Part shown: in pieces, positions 1 through 8,397 of the stretch
How the letters are laid out: the number at the start of each line of letters is the position of its first letter
How positions within the stretch are numbered: the stretch's first letter is position 1
DNA from: Candidatus Binatia bacterium
GTDB taxonomy: Bacteria > Desulfobacterota > Binatia > Bin18
Length of the DNA stretch: 64,000 nt
Direction: 5' to 3'
Assembly: GCA_022820725.1 (NCBI GenBank)
Contig: JAJEFA010000013.1
Coordinates: 1-64,000 of the forward strand
The notes under the pieces: model-generated
Database searches by the model: none
The model's input: the letters and a program-made list of their open reading frames with translations, nothing else
What the model was told of the DNA's origin: nothing
Program-made: the position numbers and the translations under genes

Positions 1-67
1 CTTTGCCGGGGAGGCGCTCCTTGAGCTGCGCCCATTGCTGGGGGCTCAATTCATACCGCTTCACCAT
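1..67 (-). mobile_element. IS5-type transposase, N-terminal 22 codons (cut by window edge)
   Basis: A reading frame begins at an ATG at position 67 on the minus strand, behind a good GGAGGGA ribosome site, and runs off the left edge. The visible residues (MVKRYELSP, QQWAQL, LPGK) match the N-terminal DUF4096-like opening of IS5-family transposases, in which an RYEL motif is followed by a conserved QW and LPG. This is therefore probably the 5' end of an insertion sequence transposase. The terminal inverted repeat could not be identified, and whether the gene is intact cannot be judged from 22 codons. Confidence 0.6.
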
Positions 68-110
68 GCTCCCTCCTTCGGTTGGCTTGCATGGCTTTAT
101 AGCTTACTCC

Positions 111-467
111 CTAGCTCTGTGTTAATTGTCGATTCGCCCTAGTCAGCCCGACCGAGCAAAGGGAGTCGTCTTCAAGTAACCGCCGTGCCGCTATCTTCCG
201 AGGGTAGAGATGTTCCTCGCTGAACTTCGGTTCTTCAAGTCCACTGGATGGGTGGAATGCCTGAAGAGCACGGAGTGATATGAACCCAGTCCATGCATCA
301 GGGGGCTTTGGTAAGTACCAGATCGCTGCGCCGATCATAGTCTCGATTAACGCCCTCTGCTGAGGGTCTGCCTGGGTATAAACAGGCCTGATTGAAAGAA
401 TGACCTCACTGAGCACGGTACACTGCTTGGCTATTCTCTCGTTTTTTCGATCTTCACGTTCACTCAT
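111..467 (-). CDS. Small hypothetical protein next to IS edge
   Basis: A 118-residue frame starting at ATG 467 (a GTG at 485 is the alternative). The product is soluble and charged at its N-terminus (SEREDRKNERIAK). It has a short hydrophobic helix in the middle (ETMIGAAIWYLP) and a basic stretch (PRKIAARRLLED) near the C-terminus. I do not recognise a family. It sits just upstream of the transposase edge and codon use is less GC-biased than in the housekeeping genes, so it may be accessory cargo. The gene could be spurious. Confidence 0.4.
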   Translation of the reverse strand: MSEREDRKNERIAKQCTVLSEVILSIRPVYTQADPQQRALIETMIGAAIWYLPKPPDAWTGFISLRALQAFHPSSGLEEPKFSEEHLYPRKIAARRLLEDDSLCSVGLTRANRQLTQS

Positions 468-609
468 ACTTCTATTCTCTACCACCTAACGTTTTACGCT
501 CACCGGTCGCGGGACGTGGTCAAGGTGGAGCGAGGAGTTAGGCTGGATGGATAGCCAATTTCCTCTAACCCGAAGAACCCTGCGACGTTCCTCATCCCTC
601 ACAAAAACT

Positions 610-1059
610 CTAAGCATTTGGCACAATATCCGTCGGTGTTTTCAGATGCGCGCTAAGATCTCCCACTAGGTTGTAGCGTATGTATCGCTTTTTGAAACGC
701 CAAGTTTCGTCATCCCTTTTGAATTCATCGAAATAGTGGCCGGAGAAAATCGCCTGTAAAGGGAAGTCATCGGTTTGCTGAAACACTGTTACATAGCACT
801 GGCTCTTGGCTGTCCCGGATTCCTCGTCAATCATTAGATCTACGTTTGTTGTCACGTGCTTTGTTCGCGGCGTCCCATCTTCATAAATGCGAACATTCGA
901 GAGCGCCTCTAGAACCTGTTGTTTGCCGACGAATAGTTCTGCCCCTTCCACACCCCATTCACTATGCTCGAGCAACCCGGCAAATCCGTCCAGGTCTCCC
1001 GTATCTATTGTGAATCCATAAACGTTCATGAGGTGTAGGATTTCTTCGCGAGAGGTCAT
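610..1059 (-). CDS. SnoaL/NTF2-like protein
   Basis: 149 residues starting at ATG 1059 with GGAG eight bases upstream. The fold signature is that of the SnoaL-like (NTF2) superfamily. It has an N-terminal helix pair (REEILHLMNVYGFTIDTGDLDGFAGLLE), then strands with the characteristic GKQQVLEAL segment and TKHVTTNVDL. The long C-terminal sheet includes SGHYFDEFKRDDETWRFKKRYI split across the pocket. Members bind or transform small hydrophobic ligands, or act as ring-hydroxylating dioxygenase beta-like subunits. No partner gene is adjacent, so the substrate cannot be inferred. It is single-gene and monocistronic by spacing. Confidence 0.7.
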   Translation of the reverse strand: MTSREEILHLMNVYGFTIDTGDLDGFAGLLEHSEWGVEGAELFVGKQQVLEALSNVRIYEDGTPRTKHVTTNVDLMIDEESGTAKSQCYVTVFQQTDDFPLQAIFSGHYFDEFKRDDETWRFKKRYIRYNLVGDLSAHLKTPTDIVPNA

Positions 1060-1124
1060 AGCAATGCTCCTATAGTCGGATTATTTTTTGGTCTGCCTAA
1101 CATTCTGCCGGTCAGGTGCAATTC

Positions 1125-2387
1125 CTAGTTGAGCGGTTGCTCGGACTCACGAGATCGTGCCGTCCTTCGAAGCAGGCCGGTCACCTCGCCGTGGCCTTTT
1201 TCTTCTGCGTACTCAATGGGGGTACGTCCGTCCGCATCTCTCGTCGTTGGGTCTGCCCCGGACTCGAGAAGGGCCCGAACGACGCGAAGGTGGCCACCAG
1301 CCGCTGCCGCGCTGAGCGCCGATGGGTCGCTTGACTCGTTCAAGTTCGGGTTCGCGCCGTGGTCCAGCAGCATTCGGACAAGTGGCTCGTTTCCGTATCT
1401 TGCGGCATACATCAGGGAGTTCCGTCCGAATAGGTTGCCCTGGTTTGGGTCGCCGCCGCTTTCCAAAAGTAGCTTAGCCGTGGCCATGTGCTGCTGGGCT
1501 ACCGAAACCATTAGAGGGGTCCACCCGTGCTCATTGCGCTCGTTTGGGTCGGCTGCCGCTACGAGTCGTTCGCGGACCCCAGCCATATCGCCTCGCTCGG
1601 CTGCCGAGTAGAAATCGGTGTTAGACGCGGGGATAGGCCGGTCCCAGCCGCCGAGCTGATAGTGCGCGTCGTGACGATCGAACGCTACCCGAAGATTGCG
1701 TATGAACTCGTCCCGGGACACAACGTGTCCGTCAGGCGTAGTGTGGCGGCGCAACACGAGCGCCGTCAGGTCCGACGGGAGTAACACCGCCACGGGTGCA
1801 AGCAGCGGCCAAAGCCAAGTCTCTGACATTGAGCTATCGAAACTCGGTGTGAGAAGTAAGAGGGTGAGTAGCGCAGGTAGGACGAAATACGCAAACCTGT
1901 AGGTCGCACGGACTGCCACGGGCACTCTGGGTAATGCCAGCCGACGCGCTTCCTCTGTAGAGCGGATCAGGAAGAGATTGAATATCGATATGTTGAGCAG
2001 CAGACCAACTGCGATGCCGATTGCGACGATTGCGACGGAAGACACAATCGACACGTTTGGAACGGAGATTGGTGGCAGAAACTCGGTTGCCAGAATCGTG
2101 GCGGCGCAGGCACCGAACGCGAGCGTTAAAGCGAGATCGAGCCGCGAGGCTAGCCGACGACGACGTTGCGGCTCCGACTGTGTCCACTCGATGCCGAGGC
2201 GGAACAAGCCGTAGGCAAGGAGGCAAGCGAGAACATATTGGAGTTGGGTTGGCTCTGGTAGGGATATATTTAGGAGTGGGACTTTTCCCTCAAAGCCGAC
2301 TCCCAGCCTTCTGAGAATGATGAACAAGCTGCAGGTAACCACGACGAGGCGTGCGCGGTGATACTCTGGAACGAGGTGAGGGGTCAT
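1125..2387 (-). CDS. Membrane-anchored ankyrin repeat protein
   Basis: 420 residues. The N-terminal ~220 residues contain about five or six hydrophobic segments (for example around residues 10-30, 50-65, 85-105, 115-145, 165-190 and 193-212). The C-terminal ~140 residues are ankyrin repeats, seen as TPLMVSVAQQHMATAKLLLESGGDPN, NSLMYAARYGNEPLVRMLLDHGANPN and ALSAAAAGGHLRVVRALLESGADP. About four repeats are present, ending in a basic tail. The architecture suggests a membrane protein presenting an ankyrin protein-interaction module, presumably to the cytoplasm. No enzymatic domain is visible. The start is supported by AAAGAAGA just upstream. The function is unknown. Confidence 0.75.
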   Translation of the reverse strand: MTPHLVPEYHRARLVVVTCSLFIILRRLGVGFEGKVPLLNISLPEPTQLQYVLACLLAYGLFRLGIEWTQSEPQRRRRLASRLDLALTLAFGACAATILATEFLPPISVPNVSIVSSVAIVAIGIAVGLLLNISIFNLFLIRSTEEARRLALPRVPVAVRATYRFAYFVLPALLTLLLLTPSFDSSMSETWLWPLLAPVAVLLPSDLTALVLRRHTTPDGHVVSRDEFIRNLRVAFDRHDAHYQLGGWDRPIPASNTDFYSAAERGDMAGVRERLVAAADPNERNEHGWTPLMVSVAQQHMATAKLLLESGGDPNQGNLFGRNSLMYAARYGNEPLVRMLLDHGANPNLNESSDPSALSAAAAGGHLRVVRALLESGADPTTRDADGRTPIEYAEEKGHGEVTGLLRRTARSRESEQPLN

Positions 2388-2647
2388 TCTTCTTTCTGTC
2401 CGCCGCTTAACGTCACCTACTCAGCTGTTGCGGACTGCATAGTAGAACACAATCGGGTTGCAGTAAAAAGTTAGGCAGTTTCTCTCTGAGAAATACCAGC
2501 CCTTCCTCCCACAAGATGGTGCTGCTGTATCTTTTCCTCTTCAAGGTTTTCTTGTCTCTCTCACTTAGTGGAGTTGTTCCATAAAAGGAAATACGGAACG
2601 TTACATGTTTATTCAGGTTGTGACGGAGCGGCAAGGACTTGCTGCCC

Positions 2648-3835
2648 CTACGAGGCCGCCCCCTCAGAACGCAGCAAAGAAATCATCAGCCAGCACAGGG
2701 CGGTGAAAGCGGCGCTGATGAAGACCAGTGGGAGAAAGCCGGTCTGATCGTACAGCCAGCCGCCCAGCACCTGAGACCCGCTTCGACCCAGGTTCAGGGC
2801 GGACATCAGGAGCGCGAATACCGTTCCCTCGACACGGGCCGGGCAGGAGCGGGCCGCAAAATCGAGTACGGCCAGATGCGTAATCTGTGAAATCAGGCCG
2901 TAGCTGAGAAAAATGACCACCGCGGACCGCGGTCCGGTCAGACCCACGAAACTGAGCGTTGACAACACGCCGAGCGTCACCGCAATAAAAAGGAGGCGGC
3001 GGAGGGATATGTTCCGAAAAAAGAAAAAAAAGATGACCGCGCCCAGCATGCCGGCCGCGTTTGCCAACGCGCCGAGGGTGCCGATATAGATTTTTGAAAA
3101 TTGAAGAATATCTCGTTCGTAGTAGAGGAGCGGCGTGCCGAACAGCGGGCTGAAATTCCACACAAACAGAAAACCGGCCACGATCCAGACCGCACGCGAC
3201 CGGGCGGCTGTTTTCAGCGCGTGCGCGGTCTCCCGCAACTGCGTCTGTCCCGATTGATGCGGTGCTTCCCGCACAAAGAAGAGGGTTGCCAGCAAGGTAG
3301 CGAGCGGAAAGAACCCACACACGAAAAAAGCGGTCTGCGGAGTCGCATATTCCGAGAGATAGCCGCCACCCAGATGGGCGAGGGTCAAGGCCAGGCCCAT
3401 TGCCGCCCATTGAATCGATTGAAAACTCCCGGTGAGACCGAGGGGCCGCCCGGTCTCGACCATGAGCGCGTCGGCCATGACGTCGGCAAAGGCCAGGGTA
3501 AACGAACACGCCATGAGCAGCACCAGGACAGTGGTATACGCCGCCGGTGCAACGGCCAGGGCCAGCCAGCTTCCCAGCCCCAAGGCGCTCATCAACAGGA
3601 GATAGCCCTTGCGCCGCGAGCCGCCCAAGGGCAGGAAGTCGGACACCAGGCCGTAGACGGGCTTGATGGTCCAACCCAGGCCGATCATGGCCCAGACAAA
3701 GCCGGCCTGAGCGGCACTCAGGCTCAGGTCTTCCTTGAGGAGATATTGAATGGGTTGATAGGGCAGACCGGTTGAGAGATCGATTGTGCCCTGCACAAAA
3801 TAGAGCGCCGCGAAAAACAGCGCAGAACGCCGCAC
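2648..3835 (-). CDS. MFS transporter, BT1 (folate-biopterin)-like
   Basis: 395 residues with about 12 predicted membrane segments. The opening (ALYFVQGTID, then YLLKEDLSLSAAQAGF, IKPVYGLVSD, GGSRRKGYLL) and the later AFADVMADALMVE segment are typical of the BT1/folate-biopterin transporter branch of the major facilitator superfamily. AmpG-like permeases are the next-nearest alternative. The substrate is not determinable. The GTG at 3835 is preceded by a GAGGG very close to the start. Segment eight contains a run of six phenylalanines (around 3015-3032) encoded by near-homopolymeric DNA, which is slippage-prone. It is transcribed alone downstream of the GST gene. Confidence 0.75.
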   Translation of the reverse strand: MRRSALFFAALYFVQGTIDLSTGLPYQPIQYLLKEDLSLSAAQAGFVWAMIGLGWTIKPVYGLVSDFLPLGGSRRKGYLLLMSALGLGSWLALAVAPAAYTTVLVLLMACSFTLAFADVMADALMVETGRPLGLTGSFQSIQWAAMGLALTLAHLGGGYLSEYATPQTAFFVCGFFPLATLLATLFFVREAPHQSGQTQLRETAHALKTAARSRAVWIVAGFLFVWNFSPLFGTPLLYYERDILQFSKIYIGTLGALANAAGMLGAVIFFFFFRNISLRRLLFIAVTLGVLSTLSFVGLTGPRSAVVIFLSYGLISQITHLAVLDFAARSCPARVEGTVFALLMSALNLGRSGSQVLGGWLYDQTGFLPLVFISAAFTALCWLMISLLRSEGAAS

Positions 3836-3993
3836 CCCCTCACGACGGAAAGGATGGACTGCGTTCTGGAATGACTGGGAGAGAGAGGCGATGGGTTGCT
3901 GTCTCCTTTAGGGATCAGGCTTCCCTCTCCCCTGAGAGGCGAGGAGAGCAGCTTTGTAGGTTGATGGAATGGACCCTCCCGCTGCCTGGGAGA

Positions 3994-4030
3994 GCGGCCA
4001 TCTTGGCCGCTTGCGGGCTGGAAGCCCGCA
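3994..4030. repeat. Double stem-loop intergenic repeat
   Basis: Two consecutive hairpins lie in the ~300-base gap between the transporter and GST genes. GCGGCCA/TGGCCGC has a 3-base loop (3994-4010). TGCGGGCT/AGCCCGCA also has a 3-base loop (4012-4030). The second is closely related to sequences at 12765 and 15441, so this is a dispersed REP-like palindrome. I see no gene in the rest of the gap. Confidence 0.7.
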
Positions 4031-4134
4031 CTCCTGGCTCCCCGTCGCAGACAGGAACTGCGTAGGGGAGCGAGGGGCCGCCGAGTAATGTAATTTGCAT
4101 CACCCCTCCCGAGAGAGGACAGGATGAAAAGTCC

Positions 4135-4713
4135 TCACACCGACGCACTCGGCCGCGCCTTCATGGCATCATACCAGCGGGCGAGGTTGTTCCAGGCCGG
4201 GTCGAGCTGAAACGTTCCGCCGTGATGGGCGGTCTCCAGGCCGATAAACAGCATGATGTCGGCAATCGAGAAATCTCCGGCCAGCCAGTCCCTGCCTTCC
4301 AGGCCGTCGTTGACCAGCGGGAGGCGATGCATCAGGACGCGACGGGCCTGGTCGGATACATCACCCTTGGACAGCACCATGCGCGAGGCCGTCAAATACA
4401 CCCCGATCTCACAGCGCCGCTCCCAGGAGCGCACCAGTGCCCGGCTGACGGGGTCGGTGCCGATCAGGGGCGGGTCGGGATAGAGTTCCTCCAGATACTC
4501 CATAATCGGCAGCGTTTCGATCAGAACCGTACCGTCATCGAGCTCCAGGATGGGAACGCCGGCAAACGGATTCTTGGCCAGAAACTCCGGCGTCTTCTGC
4601 TCGCCGGCATAGAGGTCGATTTCCTTGATTGGAATGTCCAGGTTTTTCTCAGCCAGATAGATGCGCACCTTGCGCGGATTGGGCGCGCGTTTGGTGTCGA
4701 GATAGAGCAGCAT
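4135..4713 (-). CDS. Glutathione S-transferase family protein
   Basis: 192 residues from ATG 4713, chosen because AAGGAGGA lies six bases upstream (a GTG at 4728 is in frame). The N-terminal thioredoxin-like domain (residues ~1-80) begins MLLYLDTKRAPNPRKVRIYL. It contains the cis-proline segment AGVPILELDDG and the glutathione-binding ETLPIMEYLE motif (the ES/ET-x-I motif). The C-terminal helical domain includes the conserved FSIADIMLF (N-capping box region) near residue 150. Cytosolic. Such enzymes conjugate or isomerise substrates with glutathione. It lies downstream of the hydroxyacid dehydrogenase operon but separated from it by 239 bases. Confidence 0.85.
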   Translation of the reverse strand: MLLYLDTKRAPNPRKVRIYLAEKNLDIPIKEIDLYAGEQKTPEFLAKNPFAGVPILELDDGTVLIETLPIMEYLEELYPDPPLIGTDPVSRALVRSWERRCEIGVYLTASRMVLSKGDVSDQARRVLMHRLPLVNDGLEGRDWLAGDFSIADIMLFIGLETAHHGGTFQLDPAWNNLARWYDAMKARPSASV

Positions 4714-4952
4714 GGAGTCCTCCTTCACAATAGGGTATCCCGCAGTGTGGGGTGTGCGGGATGCTGTGTCAACTCGCGGTGGGCTCAGAGGCAGGAAAGC
4801 CCGGACCCGTCAGGGGTGAGCTGTCTCAGGTTGCGGACGCTTTGCCTGTATTGATCAGGCCACAGCCCTGGGCGTGTGGCGGATTCTCTTTTTGGATGGT
4901 CCGGCCTGGGCCGGAATGAGGCTCGAGAACCCGTCCCGCCGCGCCCGGAAGC

Positions 4953-5903
4953 TTAATTCAACACCCGCACGGGAGCCCCCTTCAAAAAGGCCTCAATGTT
5001 CTCCACCGTTTCGGCAAAGAACACATGGTACGTTTCCTCCGTCACATAACCGATATGGGGCGTGATGATGGTGTGTGCCGTCCGCCGCAGCGGATGGTCC
5101 AGCGGCAAGGGCTCCTCATCGAACACATCCAGGCCTGCGCCTGCGATCGTTCCATTGCGGAGGGCCGCGATAAGCGCCGCCTCATCGACAATCGGCCCCC
5201 GCGAGGTATTAATCACATAAGCCGTGGGTTTCATCCGATTGAGTTCACGATGTCCGATGAGACCCCGCGACCGGGCGCTCAGGACCAGGTGAATCGAAAG
5301 AATGTCGGCGCGGCCCAGGAGTTCGTCTTTACTCACCAGGGTCGCGCCGCGTTCGGCCGCGCGCTCGGTGGTCAGATTTTGGCTCCAGGCAATGACATCC
5401 ATCTGAAAGGCGTTGCCGACCCGCGCCACCTCTGACCCCAATCGTCCCAGCCCCATCAGCCCGAGTGTTTTACCATGCAGACCCAGCCCCAGGCTGACCT
5501 GCCAGCGCCCCGCCCGAGTGGCCTGGTCTTCGTCCGGAATATGACGCAGCAGCGATAAAATCAGACCCCAGGTCAGTTCGGCGGTCGGATACAGGATACC
5601 GCCGGTTCCGCACACCAGGACGTGACAGTCCGCGGCGGCCTGCATATCGATGGCGGCGTTGCGCATGCCCGTTGTGGTCAATAATCGCAGCCGTGGCAGC
5701 TGCTCCAGCAGCGCACGCGGGAAGGGCGTCCGTTCCCGCATCGCCATGACGATATCGAAGTCCTTGAGCCGCTCGGCCACGGCAGCCTGGTCCGTCAGGT
5801 GATCCTGAAACACCTCGACCTCAACGTCCGCCGGCAGCACGCTCCAGTCGGCCATCCTTCGGGCCACGTTCTGATAATCATCCAGGACGGCAACGCGTAC
5901 CAT
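4953..5903 (-). CDS. D-2-hydroxyacid dehydrogenase (NAD(P)-dependent)
   Basis: 316 residues, the usual length. The central Rossmann domain carries the dinucleotide motif GLMGLGRLGSEVAR (about residue 147 on). The catalytic Arg lies in INTSRGPIVDE, the Glu in LDVFDEEPLP and the His in ITPHIGYVTEE. All three catalytic residues are present, so it should reduce a 2-ketoacid or oxidise a D-2-hydroxyacid. The substrate is not evident; the family also covers phosphoglycerate and glyoxylate reductases. It is the last gene of a four-gene operon, 21 bases after the NHL protein. Confidence 0.85.
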   Translation of the reverse strand: MVRVAVLDDYQNVARRMADWSVLPADVEVEVFQDHLTDQAAVAERLKDFDIVMAMRERTPFPRALLEQLPRLRLLTTTGMRNAAIDMQAAADCHVLVCGTGGILYPTAELTWGLILSLLRHIPDEDQATRAGRWQVSLGLGLHGKTLGLMGLGRLGSEVARVGNAFQMDVIAWSQNLTTERAAERGATLVSKDELLGRADILSIHLVLSARSRGLIGHRELNRMKPTAYVINTSRGPIVDEAALIAALRNGTIAGAGLDVFDEEPLPLDHPLRRTAHTIITPHIGYVTEETYHVFFAETVENIEAFLKGAPVRVLN

Positions 5904-5924
5904 GCCTTTGTCTCCGGGCGACGA

Positions 5925-6911
5925 TTATTTCTGGAGACGCACGAATTTTTGCAGCACATGCCCGTCAAGGGGGATCAAACCCTGCCTGCCGCCGGCGCTA
6001 TAGTTCACCTCGCTGACGTAGAGATCGCCTCGCGAGTCGGCCCAGATGCCGTGCGGCGCATAGAAATTGCCCGGTTCCAGGCCATGTCCGCCAAAGCGGT
6101 GTTGGACCTCCCCGTCCAGGGTGAGTACGGTCACGCAGGCGTGTGGTTCGTGCGGCGGGACTGCGGCTCCCATATTATTCGGCATGGACGCGACCTTGAA
6201 ACCCAGTTCGGCGACAAAGAGATTTTCGTCCTCGTCGATATACAGATCGTCCGGCCGATTCACATGCGTCCACTCGGTGACATAGTCGCCGTCGGCGGTA
6301 AAGATCTGAATGCGCGAGTTCTCCCGGTCGGCGACATACACCTGTCCGCGTCGGTCAACGGCAATCGCGTGGGGGATTTTAAACTGTCCGGGGCCGCTGC
6401 CGGGCTCCCCCCAGGAAAACTGGAGTTCTCCCGCGGCCGAGAATTTATGCACCCGCGCGTTGCCGTAGCCATCGGCGATATACATATCGCCCTGGGGTGA
6501 GAGCGCGACATTGGTGACCATATTAAACGGGCCGGCGGACTGCTGGACCGGCGTGGTCCAGGCCTGAAAGCCGGTCTCCGCGGGCTTGTCTTTCTCGCCC
6601 AGCGTTTTGACGAGGGTGCCGTCCGGGGTGAAGAGACGGACCGTATGGTCGAAGTTGTCGGCACAGTAGATGGTGTCGTCGGGACCGATAAAAATGCCGT
6701 GGGCGTTGGTAAAGACATCTTCTCCCCAGGCGTTCAGAAACGTGCCGTCCCGATCAAACACGATCATGGGATGCTCGCCCCGGTTAAAGGCATACACCCG
6801 GTCCTGTGAGTCGGTCGCCACCCCGGCCACCTCAACAAACGACCAGCCTTCGGGCAGTTGTTCCCAGCCTTCGACGACCTCGTATTCGACCCTATTCTGT
6901 CCCAGTGCCAT
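5925..6911 (-). CDS. NHL-repeat beta-propeller protein
   Basis: 328 residues built of repeated NHL blades: VDRRGQVYVADRENSRIQIF, SPQGDMYIADGYGNARVHKF, and PHGIWADSRGDLYVSEVN near the C-terminus, about six in total. The Y-(I/V)-A-D-x-x-N-x-R-(I/V) signature is clear in at least three blades. It resembles the peptidyl-alpha-hydroxyglycine amidating lyase/6-bladed propeller group. No signal peptide is visible, so it is probably cytoplasmic. The start is backed by AAAGGAGG. It lies 11 bases downstream of the VOC gene and shares its operon. It may be a hydrolase, lactonase or scaffold; family membership is firm, function is not. Confidence 0.8.
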   Translation of the reverse strand: MALGQNRVEYEVVEGWEQLPEGWSFVEVAGVATDSQDRVYAFNRGEHPMIVFDRDGTFLNAWGEDVFTNAHGIFIGPDDTIYCADNFDHTVRLFTPDGTLVKTLGEKDKPAETGFQAWTTPVQQSAGPFNMVTNVALSPQGDMYIADGYGNARVHKFSAAGELQFSWGEPGSGPGQFKIPHAIAVDRRGQVYVADRENSRIQIFTADGDYVTEWTHVNRPDDLYIDEDENLFVAELGFKVASMPNNMGAAVPPHEPHACVTVLTLDGEVQHRFGGHGLEPGNFYAPHGIWADSRGDLYVSEVNYSAGGRQGLIPLDGHVLQKFVRLQK

Positions 6912-6922
6912 ACTATCCTCCT

Positions 6923-7369
6923 TTACGTCACCCGCTGGTCGAGTTGCACCACGATGCCGTCGGGGTCTTTGAATAATGTGGTCAACACCTGCCCGCCCGG
7001 CTCTTCGCCGTAGGCCACACTATCAAAGGTCGTGGGCGGCATGACGATCGGCACCCCGGCGGCCCGGACTTTTTCAAACGTGTCTTCGAGGTCGTCCACC
7101 CAAAAGGCAAAATGGTGAATGCCGACTTGATTGAGATTGAGCGCCCCACCGGAAACCGGCCGGTTCTCCGACAGGACGATAAAAGTGGCGTCCGGCCCGT
7201 CGTCCCACCGCAGATAGACCCCGTGACGCGGCTTGGCCAGCGCTCCGCCCGGATTCTCCTGTGGATCGTCCAGGGTGACCTGCAGGCCCAATATATCGCG
7301 GTAAAATGTCAGCGACTGCGCCATATTGCTGACCCCAATGGCAATATGTGAGGTGTTGCGAATTTTCAT
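6923..7369 (-). CDS. VOC family (glyoxalase/dioxygenase fold) protein
   Basis: 148 residues. It has paired beta-alpha-beta-beta-beta modules typical of the vicinal oxygen chelate superfamily. The first module opens NTSHIAIGVSNMAQSLTFYRDILGLQVT and the second contains VGIHHFAFWVDDLEDTFEKV. The C-terminus has VAYGEEPGG and LFKDPDGIVVQLDQ. Candidate metal ligands are the His of SHIAIGV, the His pair of IHHFAF and the Glu/Gln near the end. It could be a glyoxalase, epimerase or extradiol-type enzyme. The start is preceded by AAGGAGG. It sits between enoyl-CoA hydratase and the NHL protein in one operon. Confidence 0.85.
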   Translation of the reverse strand: MKIRNTSHIAIGVSNMAQSLTFYRDILGLQVTLDDPQENPGGALAKPRHGVYLRWDDGPDATFIVLSENRPVSGGALNLNQVGIHHFAFWVDDLEDTFEKVRAAGVPIVMPPTTFDSVAYGEEPGGQVLTTLFKDPDGIVVQLDQRVT

Positions 7370-7399
7370 CCCGGCCTCCTTCTGCGCTCTGCCCGGCCC

Positions 7400-8179
7400 C
7401 TAGGTTCCCGACCAGTTGGGGGCGCGTTTTTCACGAAAAGCGCGTAAACCTTCCTGCTGGTCGGCCGATAAAAAGCACTCGGTCGCCGCTTCATTCTCAC
7501 CCATGATCGCCGTCTCAATGTCAACGTCCCGATTGCGGGCAAAGCACTGCTTGACCTGAGAGATCGCAATCGGCCCGCGGCTGACCAGGGTATCGATCAG
7601 GGTCTGGACGTGCTCTTCGAGCGCGTCCGGCTCCACGCAGGCGTTGAGCAACCCGATGCGCTCGGCTTCGGCGGCCTCGATGATATTCCCCGTCATGCCG
7701 AGTTCCTTGGCCTTGGTCTCGCCAACCAGGCGGGGCAGCATATGCGTGGAGCCGTTGGTCATGGGTTGGTTGATATTGACCTCGGCCGACCCGATACGGG
7801 CGGTGCTTGCGGCAAGGCGGAAATCGCACACCAGGGTGAGTTCGAAGCCCGCGCCCACCACCACGCCGTTGATGGCCGCAATGGTTGGCTTGGGGAGGGT
7901 GCGGATCAACGACCAGGTCGCCGCCAACTCGTTGAGAAACGTCCGGAAGTCATTCAGACGGGTGTGCTCCATGGTGCTGATATCGGCACCGGCGCAAAAT
8001 CCCCGGCCCGCACCGGTGAAGACAACGACCCGCACCTGGGGATCTTCTTGCGCGTCGGTACAGGCCTGCCCGAGACTGCGGACCAGCGCGGGCGAGAGCG
8101 CGTTCAGCACGGTCGGGCGATTGAGGGTGATCCAGGCCGCAGGGCCACGCTTTTCATACAGGATATCTTGCAGCTCCAT
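7400..8179 (-). CDS. Enoyl-CoA hydratase/isomerase family protein
   Basis: 259 residues from ATG 8179, chosen for the GGAGGGA just upstream (an ATG nine codons earlier lacks one). It is a crotonase-fold enzyme. Visible signatures are AWITLNRPTVLNALS, the oxyanion-hole segments GAGRGFCAGADIS and INGVVVGAGFELTLVCDFRLA, and the C-terminal AFREKRAPNW. The first catalytic Glu of hydratases lies in the second segment; the position equivalent to the second Glu is less clear, so isomerase, hydrolase or lyase activity is possible. It is the first gene of the operon leading into VOC, NHL and hydroxyacid dehydrogenase genes, which suggests degradation of a CoA-linked compound. Confidence 0.88.
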   Translation of the reverse strand: MELQDILYEKRGPAAWITLNRPTVLNALSPALVRSLGQACTDAQEDPQVRVVVFTGAGRGFCAGADISTMEHTRLNDFRTFLNELAATWSLIRTLPKPTIAAINGVVVGAGFELTLVCDFRLAASTARIGSAEVNINQPMTNGSTHMLPRLVGETKAKELGMTGNIIEAAEAERIGLLNACVEPDALEEHVQTLIDTLVSRGPIAISQVKQCFARNRDVDIETAIMGENEAATECFLSADQQEGLRAFREKRAPNWSGT

Positions 8180-8397
8180 AGTTCCCTCCTGTCTGCAAGA
8201 GAACATGACATGGAGGCCTGCAAATTACCAGACTCAGGTCACCTCAGGCGGAAGGGATGTCTTGACGGGCTGCGGCGATAACGCAACCGTCCCAAAGACA
8301 CTACCGGACAGTACCAAGAGTTGCATATCAAGCTGGAAACAGACATTATTCTATCATTCGTCTACCTCTTTTCCCTAAGAGCCCGAGGGCGGTTCGT

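Noticed and set aside
2413..2634. 73-codon minus-strand frame in the gap before the transporter
   Set aside because: No ribosome site, no recognisable motif and a composition typical of AT-rich intergenic DNA; the 260-base gap holds nothing I can support.
3014..3032. Possible frameshift in the transporter at an A/T homopolymer
   Set aside because: The frame continues with normal transporter sequence on both sides, so the poly-Phe run appears genuine.
8180..8397. Possible regulatory RNA or operator between the divergent hydratase and ATPase genes
   Set aside because: No stable inverted repeat or known motif could be seen by eye; only AT-rich DNA suited to promoters.
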